A stretch of 64,000 nt of DNA from DASXMT01 sp963781305 (lineage in GTDB: Bacteria > Actinomycetota > Acidimicrobiia > Acidimicrobiales > RAAP-2): positions 1,736,001 through 1,800,000 of the forward strand of contig CAWAFL010000011.1 in the NCBI GenBank assembly GCA_963781305.1, written 5' to 3'. The notes under the pieces were generated by a model that ran no database searches, was not told where the DNA came from, and worked only from the letters and a program-made list of their open reading frames with translations. Below, one piece after another: positions 54,531 through 63,719 of the stretch (position 1 is the stretch's first letter; each line of letters opens with the position of its first letter). The translations under genes were made by a program, and so were the position numbers.

Positions 54531-54760
54531 CCTTTATCTGTCACGGTCCAGTCCTGATGCTCATTGGCGACCACTCGCGCGAACTCCCGGCGGTTGGCGA
54601 TCGCCAAGATGAGGCCCAGTTCATCGTCGGAGTACGTAACTTCTTGACGGAGATCAGCCGTTGACGTTGAGCCAGAGCCCCGCTCTTTCTCGAGCCTGTC
54701 GATGACCGCGAGCACGATCCGCAGGTCTTCGTCGGCAACTTCCTCGTCCTGCAGATGCAT
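54428..54760 (-). CDS. Hypothetical winged-helix-like protein
   Basis: 110 aa from ATG 54760 (GAGGGG upstream). An acidic helix (QDEEVADEDLRIVLAVIDRL) is followed by a possible winged helix (TYSDDELGLILAIANRREFA, then DWTVTDKGYAFIAAG). The last 25 residues are antisense to the integrase end and low complexity. It overlaps the recombinase by about 100 bp. May be a regulator of the element. Confidence 0.5.
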   Translation of the reverse strand: MHLQDEEVADEDLRIVLAVIDRLEKERGSGSTSTADLRQEVTYSDDELGLILAIANRREFARVVANEHQDWTVTDKGYAFIAAGTAATPTPPTAPVSRSPAASPMPGMRC

Positions 54761-54772
54761 CGCGACCCCTCG

Positions 54773-54838
54773 TGTTGACAAAATGTTGACAAGAGCTCGA
54801 TTCGGCAAACGGCCCAGCATCCTCTCCCAAGCATTATA
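54773..54838 (-). promoter_or_regulatory. Putative promoter/operator with 11-bp-period repeats
   Basis: TGTTGACAA occurs at 54773 and 54784 (11-bp period), and a TATAAT -10-like box lies at 54838-54833 on the minus strand, about 75 bp before the 54760 start. No good -35 box precedes it. The repeats would sit in the leader and could be an operator. Confidence 0.4.
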
Positions 54839-55147
54839 CCTGGTGAGAGGCAGTGTCGGAGGCGCGTTCGACCCTGCGAGTACACCAATGCTGCTCAGGG
54901 GTGAACTTGTCATCCGAAGGGGCCGAGCCGCGTGATCGCTTCGGGAGACGGAATAGTCGAGTTCCATCGACAGCGATCCTCGGCGCCGCCGCTCCGAACC
55001 CCAAACACCGCAGATGGTTCGACGGGAGGATGTCAAGCAGCGGACGTGCACTACGACAAACTGGGTGCTGGACTCCGCGACCCTCGAGTGGCCGACAAAC
55101 GCCGATGGAGTGGCTCGGCAATGACAAAAACCTGATCGCCAGGGCTT

Positions 55148-55474
55148 TCATGGACCAAACGGCAACGACACAACTGGGCCATTTGTCGTTTGGTCCACCT
55201 GTCTGGGTATCTCGCTTTCCGTTCGGCTACGTTCCGACGACACCGGCCTTTTGCCAGTCGTCCGGCCAGCCGGCCTGGTAATGGGGAATTTGCTGAAACG
55301 CACGTCCAACTCATCCAGTGCTCCGGCCTCTCTACCGGCGATGAGCAGCTCGGTAGGGTCTGTTCCAGCTGCGGCACAGAGCTTTCGGTACTTTCTCGGC
55401 CGCAGGGTCTTCGGGCTGACTATCGAATACCCGACGGCGGTCACGGGAAATTCGGGCATGGATTTAGGACCCAT
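55148..55474 (-). CDS. Hypothetical protein (weak)
   Basis: 108 aa, or 103 from the second Met. Residues 6-70 (FPVTAVGYSIVSPKTLRPRK, TDPTELLIAGREAGALDELD) look protein-like; the C-terminal third does not. It lies 12 bp from the aquaporin gene end. The adjoining 54839-55147 holds nothing recognised. Confidence 0.3.
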   Translation of the reverse strand: MGPKSMPEFPVTAVGYSIVSPKTLRPRKYRKLCAAAGTDPTELLIAGREAGALDELDVRFSKFPITRPAGRTTGKRPVSSERSRTESEIPRQVDQTTNGPVVSLPFGP

Positions 55475-55486
55475 ACCCAGACATCG

Positions 55487-56380
55487 TCAGGTTTCCTTGT
55501 CCGGACTAGTGGGGGCAGGATCGGCAATGCCGACTGTCTCAGGGCTCCACTTCGAGCCGAGTGTCCCTTGTGCAGTATGCGTGCCGGACTTGCCACCACC
55601 AGGACCCCGCAAAACGTAGGCGATACCGACTGCGATGGCGCCTCCTGCGATGGGTCCCGCTACGTATACCCACCAGGTAGTCCAGTTGCCGAAGACGAGG
55701 GCGGGCCCGAGTGATCGGGCCGGGTTCATCGATGCGCCGCTGACCGGTGCCGCCCACAATCCAGCGAGAGCGATGTAGAAGCCGACGCCGAGGGCGGCGA
55801 TGGGTCCGATCTGTTGGGCGCCCGATGCCGTTCCGAGGATCACGCTCACCAGGCCGGCAGAGAGTACTACCTCGGTCAGAAGCGCGGTCAGATTGGTGAC
55901 ACCGTGCCCGGGCAGGGTCATGCCGGCTGTGCCGAACCTACCGAGCAGGCCCCATAAAAACAGAGCGGCCAGACTGGCACCTAGGAATTCTGCCACCAGA
56001 TAGGCGGGAACACGCTTCCAAGGAAAGTCGCCACGCAGCGCGAAGGACAGTGTCACGGCTGGGTTGAGATGTGCTCCGGATACTGCTCCCATGAACAGGA
56101 TGATGGCGGCAACCATCATCCCAGGGACTGTCACTTGAACGGCAAGTGGGATGGAACCGGGAAACCGGTGGTCGACCGTGGTCGATCCTGCTGCAACCAG
56201 AACGAGGAAGAATGTTCCAAGGACTTCCGAGAACAGGCGCCTCCCCTCATACTGGTTATCCCAAAAGTCGAATTGGCGCACCACGGAGTCCGGTTGCCCC
56301 ATCGACCGCAGTGACTCGCTGGCGCGCGTTAGCTCATTTTCATGAGCCAGCCTGATCTGATCATCTGTTTGGGTTGTCAC
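55487..56380 (-). CDS. Aquaporin/glycerol-facilitator family channel
   Basis: 297 aa. Both pore motifs are present: SGAHLNPAVTLSFAL (about 101-115) and SGASMNPARSLGPALV (about 217-232), within six helices. The Arg after the second NPA (selectivity filter) is there. An unusual 45-residue charged N-terminal extension (ENELTRASESLRSMG) precedes TM1, and a 35-residue hydrophilic tail follows. GTG start after GGAGG. Water or small neutral solute conduction; which one cannot be decided by eye. Confidence 0.92.
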   Translation of the reverse strand: MTTQTDDQIRLAHENELTRASESLRSMGQPDSVVRQFDFWDNQYEGRRLFSEVLGTFFLVLVAAGSTTVDHRFPGSIPLAVQVTVPGMMVAAIILFMGAVSGAHLNPAVTLSFALRGDFPWKRVPAYLVAEFLGASLAALFLWGLLGRFGTAGMTLPGHGVTNLTALLTEVVLSAGLVSVILGTASGAQQIGPIAALGVGFYIALAGLWAAPVSGASMNPARSLGPALVFGNWTTWWVYVAGPIAGGAIAVGIAYVLRGPGGGKSGTHTAQGTLGSKWSPETVGIADPAPTSPDKET

Positions 56381-57235
56381 ACGTCCTCCATTCTCGACCG
56401 GCCATGGTCACTATTCAGAGTTTGGTCGGTTCCGCAAACGGGTGACGTGACGATCCTGACAGATTGCGTTACGATCGAGGCGACCAAACGGTCTGTGGCA
56501 CCCCAACTACCCGTGATCACGCGTTCTTCTCTGCCCAGTAGGCCTTGATCCATTCGGAAAGAACTTGCGGGGTGCCAAAGACCTCGCCCGGCTGTATTGA
56601 CTTGGCACTTTCGCCACAGCAGGAGCGACGGCCAAAACGCGCGGATCGCCTGCAGGACCATCCCGGCCAGCCACATCGGTTCGTGGAGGATCTGGATCAA
56701 CCTCCGAGCGTCGACTCGAGTGTCAGTGGTGTTTAGTGTGGCTTGCTGAAGAATACGGTGCCAAGTGCGAACTTACAGGCAGCCGTGAAGGCGAGCGTGG
56801 GACCCACGATCCCTACAGGTCCCACGACCAAGCTCGAAGCCGGTGGAAACTCCCGGCACTGATCCACACCACGTCACCCCTCGCGGGCTACGGCTCGATG
56901 AGGTTGAACCAGAGCGCTCCCCGGTCGCCTTCCAAGGTAACCCACTTGCCTTGGACCGCGTCGGGGAGCGTCACCAGCTACCAGCAACGACTCCAAGCAA
57001 GCAGCAAGCCACTAAATGGATGCAAGGGCTTCTTTACGTATCCGCGGGATGCCGGACCGCCGTCCGAATGCTCAAGATGAGTGAGTGCGAGGAGAGGATG
57101 TCCGACTCCGGTTGAAGCAGGAGAAGAACAACGTTAGGGAGTTCGCTGGGCCGATGTTTGTCGATCACTTGGGTGATGACTCCAGGGTTCGGGTGGTCCC
57201 ACCGCAGCCTCAAACCCCGTCAAGGAGTTCGCACA
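56381..57235. other. Gene-poor stretch with coding remnants
   Basis: Short minus-strand tails look formerly coding: about 56520-56610 (KSIQPGEVFGTPQVLSEWIK, then a stop) and 56888-56971 (DAVQGKWVTLEGDRGALWFN, then a stop). Neither has a credible start. No intact gene. Confidence 0.4.
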
Positions 57236-57409
57236 ATGACCACGACAACAACGAAAGATCAACTACAAGGACTGGAACGACGGTCCCGTGGTGACCGTTT
57301 CCGGCGGGTGCCCCCTGAGTGCGGACGCTTGGGATGGGAAGATGCTCCGTCCCTCGGCAGACGGGGCGTTGCCCGGCTCCACGATGCTGGTCTTGCCGGG
57401 TCGGTGTTG
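57236..57409 (+). pseudogene. Possible 57-aa leader peptide gene with a frameshift
   Basis: AAGGAG lies eight bases before ATG 57236. As written the frame is Arg-rich and shadow-like. Dropping one A from the AAA at about 57254 gives MTTTTTKINYKDWNDGPVVT, then SGGCPLSADAWDGKML and a TGA that overlaps the sigma-factor GTG. That arrangement would couple translation of the two. Confidence 0.3.
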
Positions 57410-57991
57410 ACAGCGAGGATCGATGGGTCAGGGCGACACCCATCGGATGAGGCACTGATCGTCGGCATGGCCGTCGACGACGAGCGCTCCGCAGTGAGGT
57501 TCGTCCGCCGCTACCGAAAGCGGGTCTACGGGTTGGCCATCGGCATGCTGGGCGATCCCGGCATCGCAGAGGACGTCGCCCAAGAAGCACTGTTGCGCGT
57601 CTGGCGGCACGCGCCGGTGTATGACGCCCGGCGAGGATCGGTGACCGGCTGGGTGCTCACCATCACCCGGAGACTGGCAATCGACGCCATCCGCCGGCGT
57701 CGGGCCGTACCCACCGACCCCGAATCCCTGGTCACCCTGGGCCTGGCCAAATCGGGCAACTCGGCCGAGGACGTCGCCACCGCAGGCCACCTCGGGCCCG
57801 AGTTGCGGACGGCGCTCGCCGGATTACCGGTCGAGCAACGCCGAGCCACCGTGCTCGCCGCGCTGTACGGGCGCACCGCCTCCGAGATCAGCACCTCGGA
57901 GGCCATCCCACTGAGTACGGCCAAGACGCGCATCCGCGCCGGGCTCTCGAAACTGCGGGCCGCTCTGCACGAGGCCGAGGAGCTTTCTTGA
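57404..57991 (+). CDS. ECF-type RNA polymerase sigma factor
   Basis: 195 aa from GTG 57404, which places SDEALIVGMAVDDERSAVRF at the N-terminus as in relatives; an in-frame ATG at 57236 would add 56 unlikely residues. Region 2 is clear (LGDPGIAEDVAQEALLRVWR, WVLTITRRLAIDAIRRRR), and region 4 reads LPVEQRRATVLAALYGRTAS and IPLSTAKTRIRAGLSKLR. No anti-sigma factor follows. A 59-aa gene lies 145 bp downstream. Confidence 0.9.
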   Translation: MLTARIDGSGRHPSDEALIVGMAVDDERSAVRFVRRYRKRVYGLAIGMLGDPGIAEDVAQEALLRVWRHAPVYDARRGSVTGWVLTITRRLAIDAIRRRRAVPTDPESLVTLGLAKSGNSAEDVATAGHLGPELRTALAGLPVEQRRATVLAALYGRTASEISTSEAIPLSTAKTRIRAGLSKLRAALHEAEELS

Positions 57992-58136
57992 CCGATGGGC
58001 AAATATCAACCGATGTCGTGGCATCTTCCTGTACGCGCATGAGTTGGCGGACGAAGTCAACAAGTTTTCTAACAGTGTCCTGAAACCGTCAACATGGCTT
58101 CCGCCATATAGCGACCAATAGTTAAAGGAGCGACAC

Positions 58137-58316
58137 ATGGTATCGAATATTCTGGAGCGCACCGAGGTGGACGTAGGCGGTCTCAGTGGTCTCTTGGATG
58201 ATTCACCGCTCGCCGACTGGGCGTGGGATGCTGCTGGGAGATACGGGGTCTCACCCCTCCGTGCTCTCGAGATGATGGCCGCAGCGTTGACGAGATACCC
58301 GCCTGACACCCTCTGA
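58137..58316 (+). CDS. 59-aa hypothetical protein
   Basis: AAAGGAG seven bases before ATG 58137. The peptide MVSNILERTEVDVGGLSGLL, then DDSPLADWAWDAAGRYGVSP and LRALEMMAAALTRYPPDTL has normal composition and two predicted helices. Not recognised. The ribosome site and codon use make it more credible than its length suggests. It follows the sigma-factor gene. Confidence 0.5.
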   Translation: MVSNILERTEVDVGGLSGLLDDSPLADWAWDAAGRYGVSPLRALEMMAAALTRYPPDTL

Positions 58317-58920
58317 AAATCAATCGAAACGACAGCGAATGGTCCCTCCTCTTGTTTGGCCCTAGGGGGACCTGGCAGACCTGGGCCCAACAAGGCATGG
58401 CATACCGCTCTGCTGCTCGGTGCCTTGGCCCTGGTATGCCACAAAGATGCTGGAAGCTCGCTTCTCATACCAGTCGCCCGACGGGCCGCCCGAGCCATCG
58501 AACGCCGTCTGACGGAGGAGACCGGAACGATCGGGATCAGGCTGCAGTCCGTGTTCTCCGAGGCTCGTCAGCACACTCGGCGGCGCGATCGCTATGGTGA
58601 CGTCGGAGGACCTGTGGGCAAGTCTCTTCGCCAAGAGGAATCTCGCCGCTTGCGACCAGAAGGCCCATTGGAGCTAGGAAGTGGACCTCCTGACGAGCGC
58701 AATGACCACCGAGTCGGACTTCACTCGCGCGGATGGCACCGAGGTTCGGATCGCTCTCTAGGCGGTGGCGGACCGGTCAGAGTTGGTGGGAGCGCTCGTC
58801 CGACTGCCGGCGGCGGCGCGTCGAAACGGATCCCCAGAGCCGACTGATCCCGATCCGTCGCGTGGCCGCCCCCTATTTGGTTAGGGCGTCTCACTCCCGG
58901 CCGAGGAGGCCGTCTCCGAA
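58317..58920. other. Gene-poor stretch
   Basis: A weak GGTCCC...GGGACC inverted repeat (about 58340-58372) may end the 58137 transcript. Two very short frames (from about 58594 and 58681) look coding but end within 28 codons; probably remnants. Confidence 0.35.
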
Positions 58921-59163
58921 CTAGTGGTTGATGGACTCACCAGTCGGGAGGTCGCCGAACGGCTCGAATTTCTCGCCCCACACAGTGGACTCGTCAACCG
59001 TGCTGACACCTGGTACAAGGGTCACACCGATTTTCGGCAAGGCTTCTATCGCGAGATCGAGGCGATTCCTCATTGAGACGGCCGCGGCGACAAGCTCGTC
59101 GCCGGGCCCGTCAATCACCGGAACTTCGTCACTGCTAGTTGCCTCGGATTCGCCTTCAGGCAT
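58921..59163 (-). CDS. Small acidic hypothetical protein
   Basis: 80 aa from ATG 59163, with AAGGAG eight bases upstream. MPEGESEATSSDEVPVIDGP, then DELVAAAVSMRNRLDLAIEA (helix) and TVDESTVWGEKFEPFGDLPT. Not recognised. The 24-bp site with 11-bp repeats lies 20 bp upstream in its leader. Confidence 0.5.
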   Translation of the reverse strand: MPEGESEATSSDEVPVIDGPGDELVAAAVSMRNRLDLAIEALPKIGVTLVPGVSTVDESTVWGEKFEPFGDLPTGESINH

Positions 59164-59182
59164 TGCAGCCACTCCTTGGAGA

Positions 59183-59206
59183 TCGCTATTCAACGCAGGT
59201 TCAACG
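59183..59206 (+). repeat. 24-bp site with 11-bp-period direct repeats, copy 2
   Basis: TTCAACG at 59189 and 59200. Differs from 46577-46600 only at three central positions. The remaining 59207-59482 holds no gene I can support. Confidence 0.6.
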
Positions 59207-59482
59207 ACAGAGTGCCGTCGAAGTGCATCTCCCCGCTCGGATGCACATTTTCTCTACCAAACAGTGGTGTCAAGGGGCGGCCGACCCGCCAGTACACCGG
59301 TGTTTCTCAGGGACGACTCTCCCGACAGGCGAGCTCTGACCGTTTTCGACATTCCTTCCCGTTCGGGCTAGTTCAGAAACGGAGAGCATCTACCCGGTCG
59401 AGATTTCCCGCGATCGCGGGATGACGAGAGCAGCAGGCTCACTCACCATGGCGGTACCAGGCAATCAAACGAAAGGATCAGG

Positions 59483-60136
59483 ATGCACAAGCTGAATGCG
59501 GTATTGGAAGAAGATGTTCAAGAGGAGTTGGACTGGGATCCGGCCATCGACGACGGCCGGATCATCGTCAAGGCCGACGATGGCAAGATTACCCTCACGG
59601 GCTCCGTCGACACCTACTACGAATCGACGCTGGCCATGGATGACACCTACAGCGTCGGTGGAGTAACCATCGTGGAGAACCAGCTAATGGTTGGGCTAGT
59701 CGGCGACGCGATTGCCGACACGGCCGTCGCGGCCGACTGTGCCTCCGCCATCGACAGGGACCGGCTCGTTCCCAAGGGATCGGTCGATGTGACCGTCGTC
59801 GACGGTTGGGCGACTCTGACCGGCGAGGTGCGTCATCACTATCAGCGGCGGGCCGCCGAGGATGCGATGCGCCGGGTGAACGGGATTCTCGGTGTGACCA
59901 ATGAGATCGCTCTCACCAGCGAGCCCATCCCCAGCGATGTGGCCGACCGAATCAACCGCGCCTTCAAGCGCAATGCAATCATCGATGACTCCCGAATCGA
60001 CGTGACCAACGTCGACCACATCATCTACCTCGACGGCACCGTCGAATCCTGGCGGGCCATGGACGAGGCAGTCGACACAGCCTGGGGAGCTCCGGGCGTC
60101 GGCGACGTGGTCAACCGTCTGGTGATCGTGCCGTAG
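59483..60136 (+). CDS. Three-BON-domain protein
   Basis: 217 aa with three consecutive BON modules: about 8-70 (ITLTGSVDTYYESTLAMDDT), about 75-145 (VDVTVVDGWATLTGEVRHHY) and about 150-217 (HIIYLDGTVESWRAMDEAVD). BON domains bind lipid or peptidoglycan-associated surfaces and occur in osmotic-stress proteins such as OsmY. No signal peptide is visible, so it is probably cytosolic. AAAGGATCAGG precedes the ATG. Confidence 0.88.
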   Translation: MHKLNAVLEEDVQEELDWDPAIDDGRIIVKADDGKITLTGSVDTYYESTLAMDDTYSVGGVTIVENQLMVGLVGDAIADTAVAADCASAIDRDRLVPKGSVDVTVVDGWATLTGEVRHHYQRRAAEDAMRRVNGILGVTNEIALTSEPIPSDVADRINRAFKRNAIIDDSRIDVTNVDHIIYLDGTVESWRAMDEAVDTAWGAPGVGDVVNRLVIVP

Positions 60137-60271
60137 CGCAAGCCCTACCCCGACGGCCCCGCGCAGCCCGGTTCCCATGGTTCTGTCCATGAGGCCGGGC
60201 GTTCGGGGTGAATCGACCCGAACCGGCTGGTCCGTAGGTTCCCGGTAGCGCCCCTCCTTCTACCCTCGGTC

Positions 60272-60320
60272 ATGGACCACTAGGCCGACGCGTTCTTAGT
60301 CCAGCTGAGTCGGTGCAAGT
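60272..60320 (+). pseudogene. Remnant of the small Cys/His protein family, copy 3
   Basis: ATGGACCACTAGGCCGACGC parallels the start of the intact gene at 46632, with an in-frame stop at codon 4 and loss of similarity after about 50 bp. The preceding CTACCCTC is shared too. The rest of 60137-60453 shows nothing else. Confidence 0.5.
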
Positions 60321-60453
60321 AAGTCCCGAGACCCGGCGCTATCAGCCCACTGGGCCAAGACGGCTTCCGCGTCAAATGGGGACCCTTGACGAGCCGCGTC
60401 AGGGACTTCATGATGCAATTACGCTTCAGCGAACTAGTACAGGGGAGTCAGAA

Positions 60454-60905
60454 GTGAGCCCTTCCGACCAATTGCAGAAAGCGTGCGAGGCCAGTTGAAG
60501 AGCCTGGCCGATCGCGCCACTAAGGCCGAGGCTGATGCCAATGCCGCAAAGACTTAGGCTAAGACCAAGGCCGCCCTGGACCAGCAGGTCGCGGATGCGC
60601 AGACCTCCGCAAAGCAAACGGCCGACGCCTTGAAGGCTAAGGCCGCGGATTCCAGGGACGAGACGACGCAGTGGTGGGGACAGGTGCAGGAAAACTGGAA
60701 ACACTTCATCGCAAAGATCCGCGACGACCCCGACGCAAAAAAGGCGGACCGGGATGCGAAACGGGCAGAGGCACGTGCCGAACGGGCCGAGGACAATGCG
60801 GCCGATGCCGTCGCGTTCGCCTATGCGGCACTGGAAGAGGCCGAGTACCAGGTACTCAATGCGGCCATGGCGCGGCTCAACGCCGACGAGTCCGCCGCAG
60901 CCTGA
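60454..60905 (+). pseudogene. Ala/Lys-rich coiled-coil protein gene, frameshift plus stop
   Basis: GTG 60454 after AGGGGAG starts VSPSDQLQKACEAS; a one-base shift near 60494 gives QLKSLADRATKAEADANAAK, an in-frame TAG at about 60556, then ALDQQVADAQTSAKQTADAL, WWGQVQENWKHFIAKI and ERAEDNAADAVAFAYAALEE. This is a recognisable actinobacterial helical protein of about 150 aa. The last 91 codons (from ATG 60630) are open and might still be translated. Confidence 0.6.
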
Positions 60906-61197
60906 TCCCATCCCAGCAAGCTGGCGGCGTCGGCTTGTCTGAAGCTATCCAGTCGAACTCAGTCGACACTCAGCGACGCGCCCCCAGCCGAACGCGCGAT
61001 GGTGCCTGCGTGAGAACGGCAATGAGGTACCCCTTCCCGGAACGAAGCCAAAGCGAGCCGGCAGACCACCTCCCCTAGGGCGACCGAGGCAAGAAAGATA
61101 GAAACCTCGGCGGTTCAGGCGGAATTCGGTTCACGTGCTGACCCTCGACTAACCGGCCCATACCTGCACCATGGGGGCATGGTTTCGCCGCTCATTC

Positions 61198-61795
61198 TTA
61201 GCCGAACAGAATCTGTGCAAACTCGGTAGCCGTCTCGGTTCGTGCCCAGTCGCGTTGAAGCTCACAGATCAGTTGGACCCAGCTCACGGGTTGCGCTCCG
61301 GCCTGGCTGACCCGGTCAAGCGCTGCTCGATGGGCTTCGACAGATGTGCCGCCAACGGCGTCCACCACGGGATAGGTCTCGTAGCCTTCACGCATCGCGT
61401 CGAGTGTTGGGAAGGTGAGGCAGGCTTCGGTCCAGAGGGCCGTCATCACAAGCTTCTTGCGGCCAGTTGCCATGACCGCCGCCCGGAACTGAACATCCTC
61501 CCACGCGTTGATCGTCGTTCGGTCGAGCACCTCTACATGCGGCAGCACCGTTTCGAGCGCGGCGATCGTCGGTTGGTTCCGCCCGCTCTTCACGTTGACC
61601 GTCGATAGGACAATTGGCACTTCGTACAGCACGGCCGTCTTGGCGACCCGCACGATGTGGTCAACAAGCTCCGCTCGATCCATCGACCGGATCGAGTTGA
61701 TCTGCGTAGGTTGGTAGTCGATGAATACGACCGCACAGTTGGCGGGTGTAAGGAGATTGTCCGTTCCGAGGGTCTCGGATCTGCTCGCTCGTCAT
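61198..61795 (-). pseudogene. Isochorismatase-family cysteine hydrolase with frameshift
   Basis: From ATG 61795 (GGGGAGGG upstream) MTSEQI is followed by a one-base shift in a CC pair at about 61777. The second frame then runs DNLLTPANCAVVFIDYQPTQ (catalytic Asp), through FRAAVMATGRKKLVMTALWT to EACLTFPTLDAMREGYETYP (Cys nucleophile in WTEACL), the YcaC-like pattern. Otherwise full length (about 198 aa). A shorter 161-aa product from ATG 61683 would lack the catalytic Asp. Confidence 0.75.
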
Positions 61796-62676
61796 GGGCC
61801 CTCCCCACGGCCATCGGATTTAGTCAGGCGGCCTCTACGACAAGGTACGTGAACGATGATCCAAGCATGCCGACTGGAAGGGGTATTCGCAACCCAGAAA
61901 ATACGTGGTCTCTCGGCTCAGCACAGGCAGGGCAAAATGACCGATCCGTACCACTTTCCGACAACGCACTAGAGATGGCCCCGCACGCCGGATCAGTGAG
62001 GTCCTACCGGCCCCTGCGATGCCGGAAGACGTCGAGGTCAAGATCGACCTGGAAGACGTGGCGGGCGGTGGTGTCTCTGTGTTTGACATGTGGTGTTCCT
62101 GTACTAGTGGTGGTGGTACGTAAGGTTGCAGCGGCCGGCTGTCAACAAGGAGCAAACCCAGCCAGCCGCTGCGTGTTCGGATCTGACCAAGCGAGGCAGA
62201 GCCGGAATGGGGCGCGACGGGCGTTGAGTTGTCCGCCGGTCGCAGGGCTTGATCAGAAGGTCTCGCTCGGCCCGGGGCCGTGCTGGTGGTTCTCGGTATC
62301 CACCGGCTCTGCGTATTTCCCATCTCCGCACTTAGGCCGAAGATGTCTATCGGAGCCGTAGTGAACAGATCCGGCGTGGAGAACTCCATTCAACTACGGG
62401 CGGATGATAAACCGTGCGTTTGACAACATTCGAAAGGCGGGGCCTCGGTAAGCCGGCAATGATCATCAAATAGATCGACGCGATCGCTGCGATCAGCGCC
62501 CATGCGACCAGTCCCTTGCAGCGAACGTTCATCCTACGACAGGCTCAGATGATCATGCACGTGGACAAAGAAGCCGTTTCCGAGCCAAACACTTGGACGG
62601 ATTTGAGGTACCGATTCGACGACTCGGTGCAGATCACCCAGGTCGATGGATGCGGATCCAGCGATTCCTCGCTGTA
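61796..62676. other. Gene-poor stretch, less GC-rich by eye
   Basis: Only a weak candidate: 62347-62532 on the minus strand, 61 aa with one membrane helix (LVAWALIAAIASIYLMIIAG). Nothing else is convincing. Confidence 0.35.
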
Positions 62677-63429
62677 TCACTGGATATCTGATCTTGATTG
62701 TCGGACTTCAACTCCGTAAGCCCTCAAGCCGAGCGAACACTCGTCGAGGTTCACCAGGGCGGTGAAGAGCGCACAAGACGCAATTCCGAACGAGCGTGGC
62801 GCCGCAAGGCGAAACGGTGTGCCGGGCAGGGCCTCAAGAGCGCTGTATGCGGCAACGAGCTGCAAGGTGGCGGCCGCCAGCGCTACATCCATCTCCGTCC
62901 CATTGGAATCGGGCGTGGCAATGCCTGTTGTAGTGGATATCGGCAGTGCCCGCGAGTCTTTCAACCTTGGTACTTCTTTCTCATCGTTCCGGGACATGAA
63001 GCGTCGAAAGATCTTGCGCAGTCCGATGGGTGTTCGAGCTCGGCCCGTCGGCCAGAACAATAGGGCGCAACTGCACTCATTAAGATTCTCGAGAACGAGG
63101 GAAATGTTCTTGGACGCTGCGTCAAGTGGCGTAACCAACTGTCGATGCGCATGCAAGGTTGAGGCCATCTTCTCGATCATTGCGAATCCAGCCAATAGTT
63201 GGCACATGGCGTCGGCCACATGGGACTGGTATGCCATCGACGTCTCAACGTCCAATCGGCAGTCGACCGCCCCGTCGACATCACATGGCTTTGCGAGATC
63301 CCAGTTGAACTTGTCCGCGTGCCAAGTGCAGCGATTCTGCAGAGAAGGGTGATGTCTGCAATTTGAATGATGGAGTTGCCGGATGATCGTCATGTGTCGA
63401 CGGTACGACTCAACCACACCGGCTGACAT
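62677..63429 (-). CDS. Hypothetical protein with two similar halves
   Basis: 250 aa from ATG 63429, with 63393 an alternative. Largely helical, and two segments resemble each other: LVLENLNECSCALLFWPTGR (about 128-147) and ALFTALVNLDECSLGLRAYG (about 220-239), sharing a (N/D)EC(S)xxL core. Ten or so Cys/His occur in the first 60 residues. No family recognised. A short frame just upstream (63410-63631) also looks partly coding (EVVVTWQGWTKAIAIDAGSV). Confidence 0.45.
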   Translation of the reverse strand: MSAGVVESYRRHMTIIRQLHHSNCRHHPSLQNRCTWHADKFNWDLAKPCDVDGAVDCRLDVETSMAYQSHVADAMCQLLAGFAMIEKMASTLHAHRQLVTPLDAASKNISLVLENLNECSCALLFWPTGRARTPIGLRKIFRRFMSRNDEKEVPRLKDSRALPISTTTGIATPDSNGTEMDVALAAATLQLVAAYSALEALPGTPFRLAAPRSFGIASCALFTALVNLDECSLGLRAYGVEVRQSRSDIQ

Positions 63430-63719
63430 CCCGAACCCCCGTAGTCTTGTAAGTGGCAGTAGGCGGACGGTCCCGGTAGGCGCTTCTGGTTGCCAACACA
63501 ACCGACCCGGCATCGATAGCGATCGCCTTCGTCCAGCCTTGCCAGGTGACAACGACCTCAGACACCTTGCACCTTGGCCCACCCCTGGAAGGCCACCTTG
63601 GCCCTGACCAACCACCTACACGCGCATTCACACCTACGGAACCTGTTAGCAGGACCGCGCCCAGTAAGCCACGCCGACGTCGGGACCGCCCAGTTCCTCC
63701 TGGAGACCGATATCACCTG

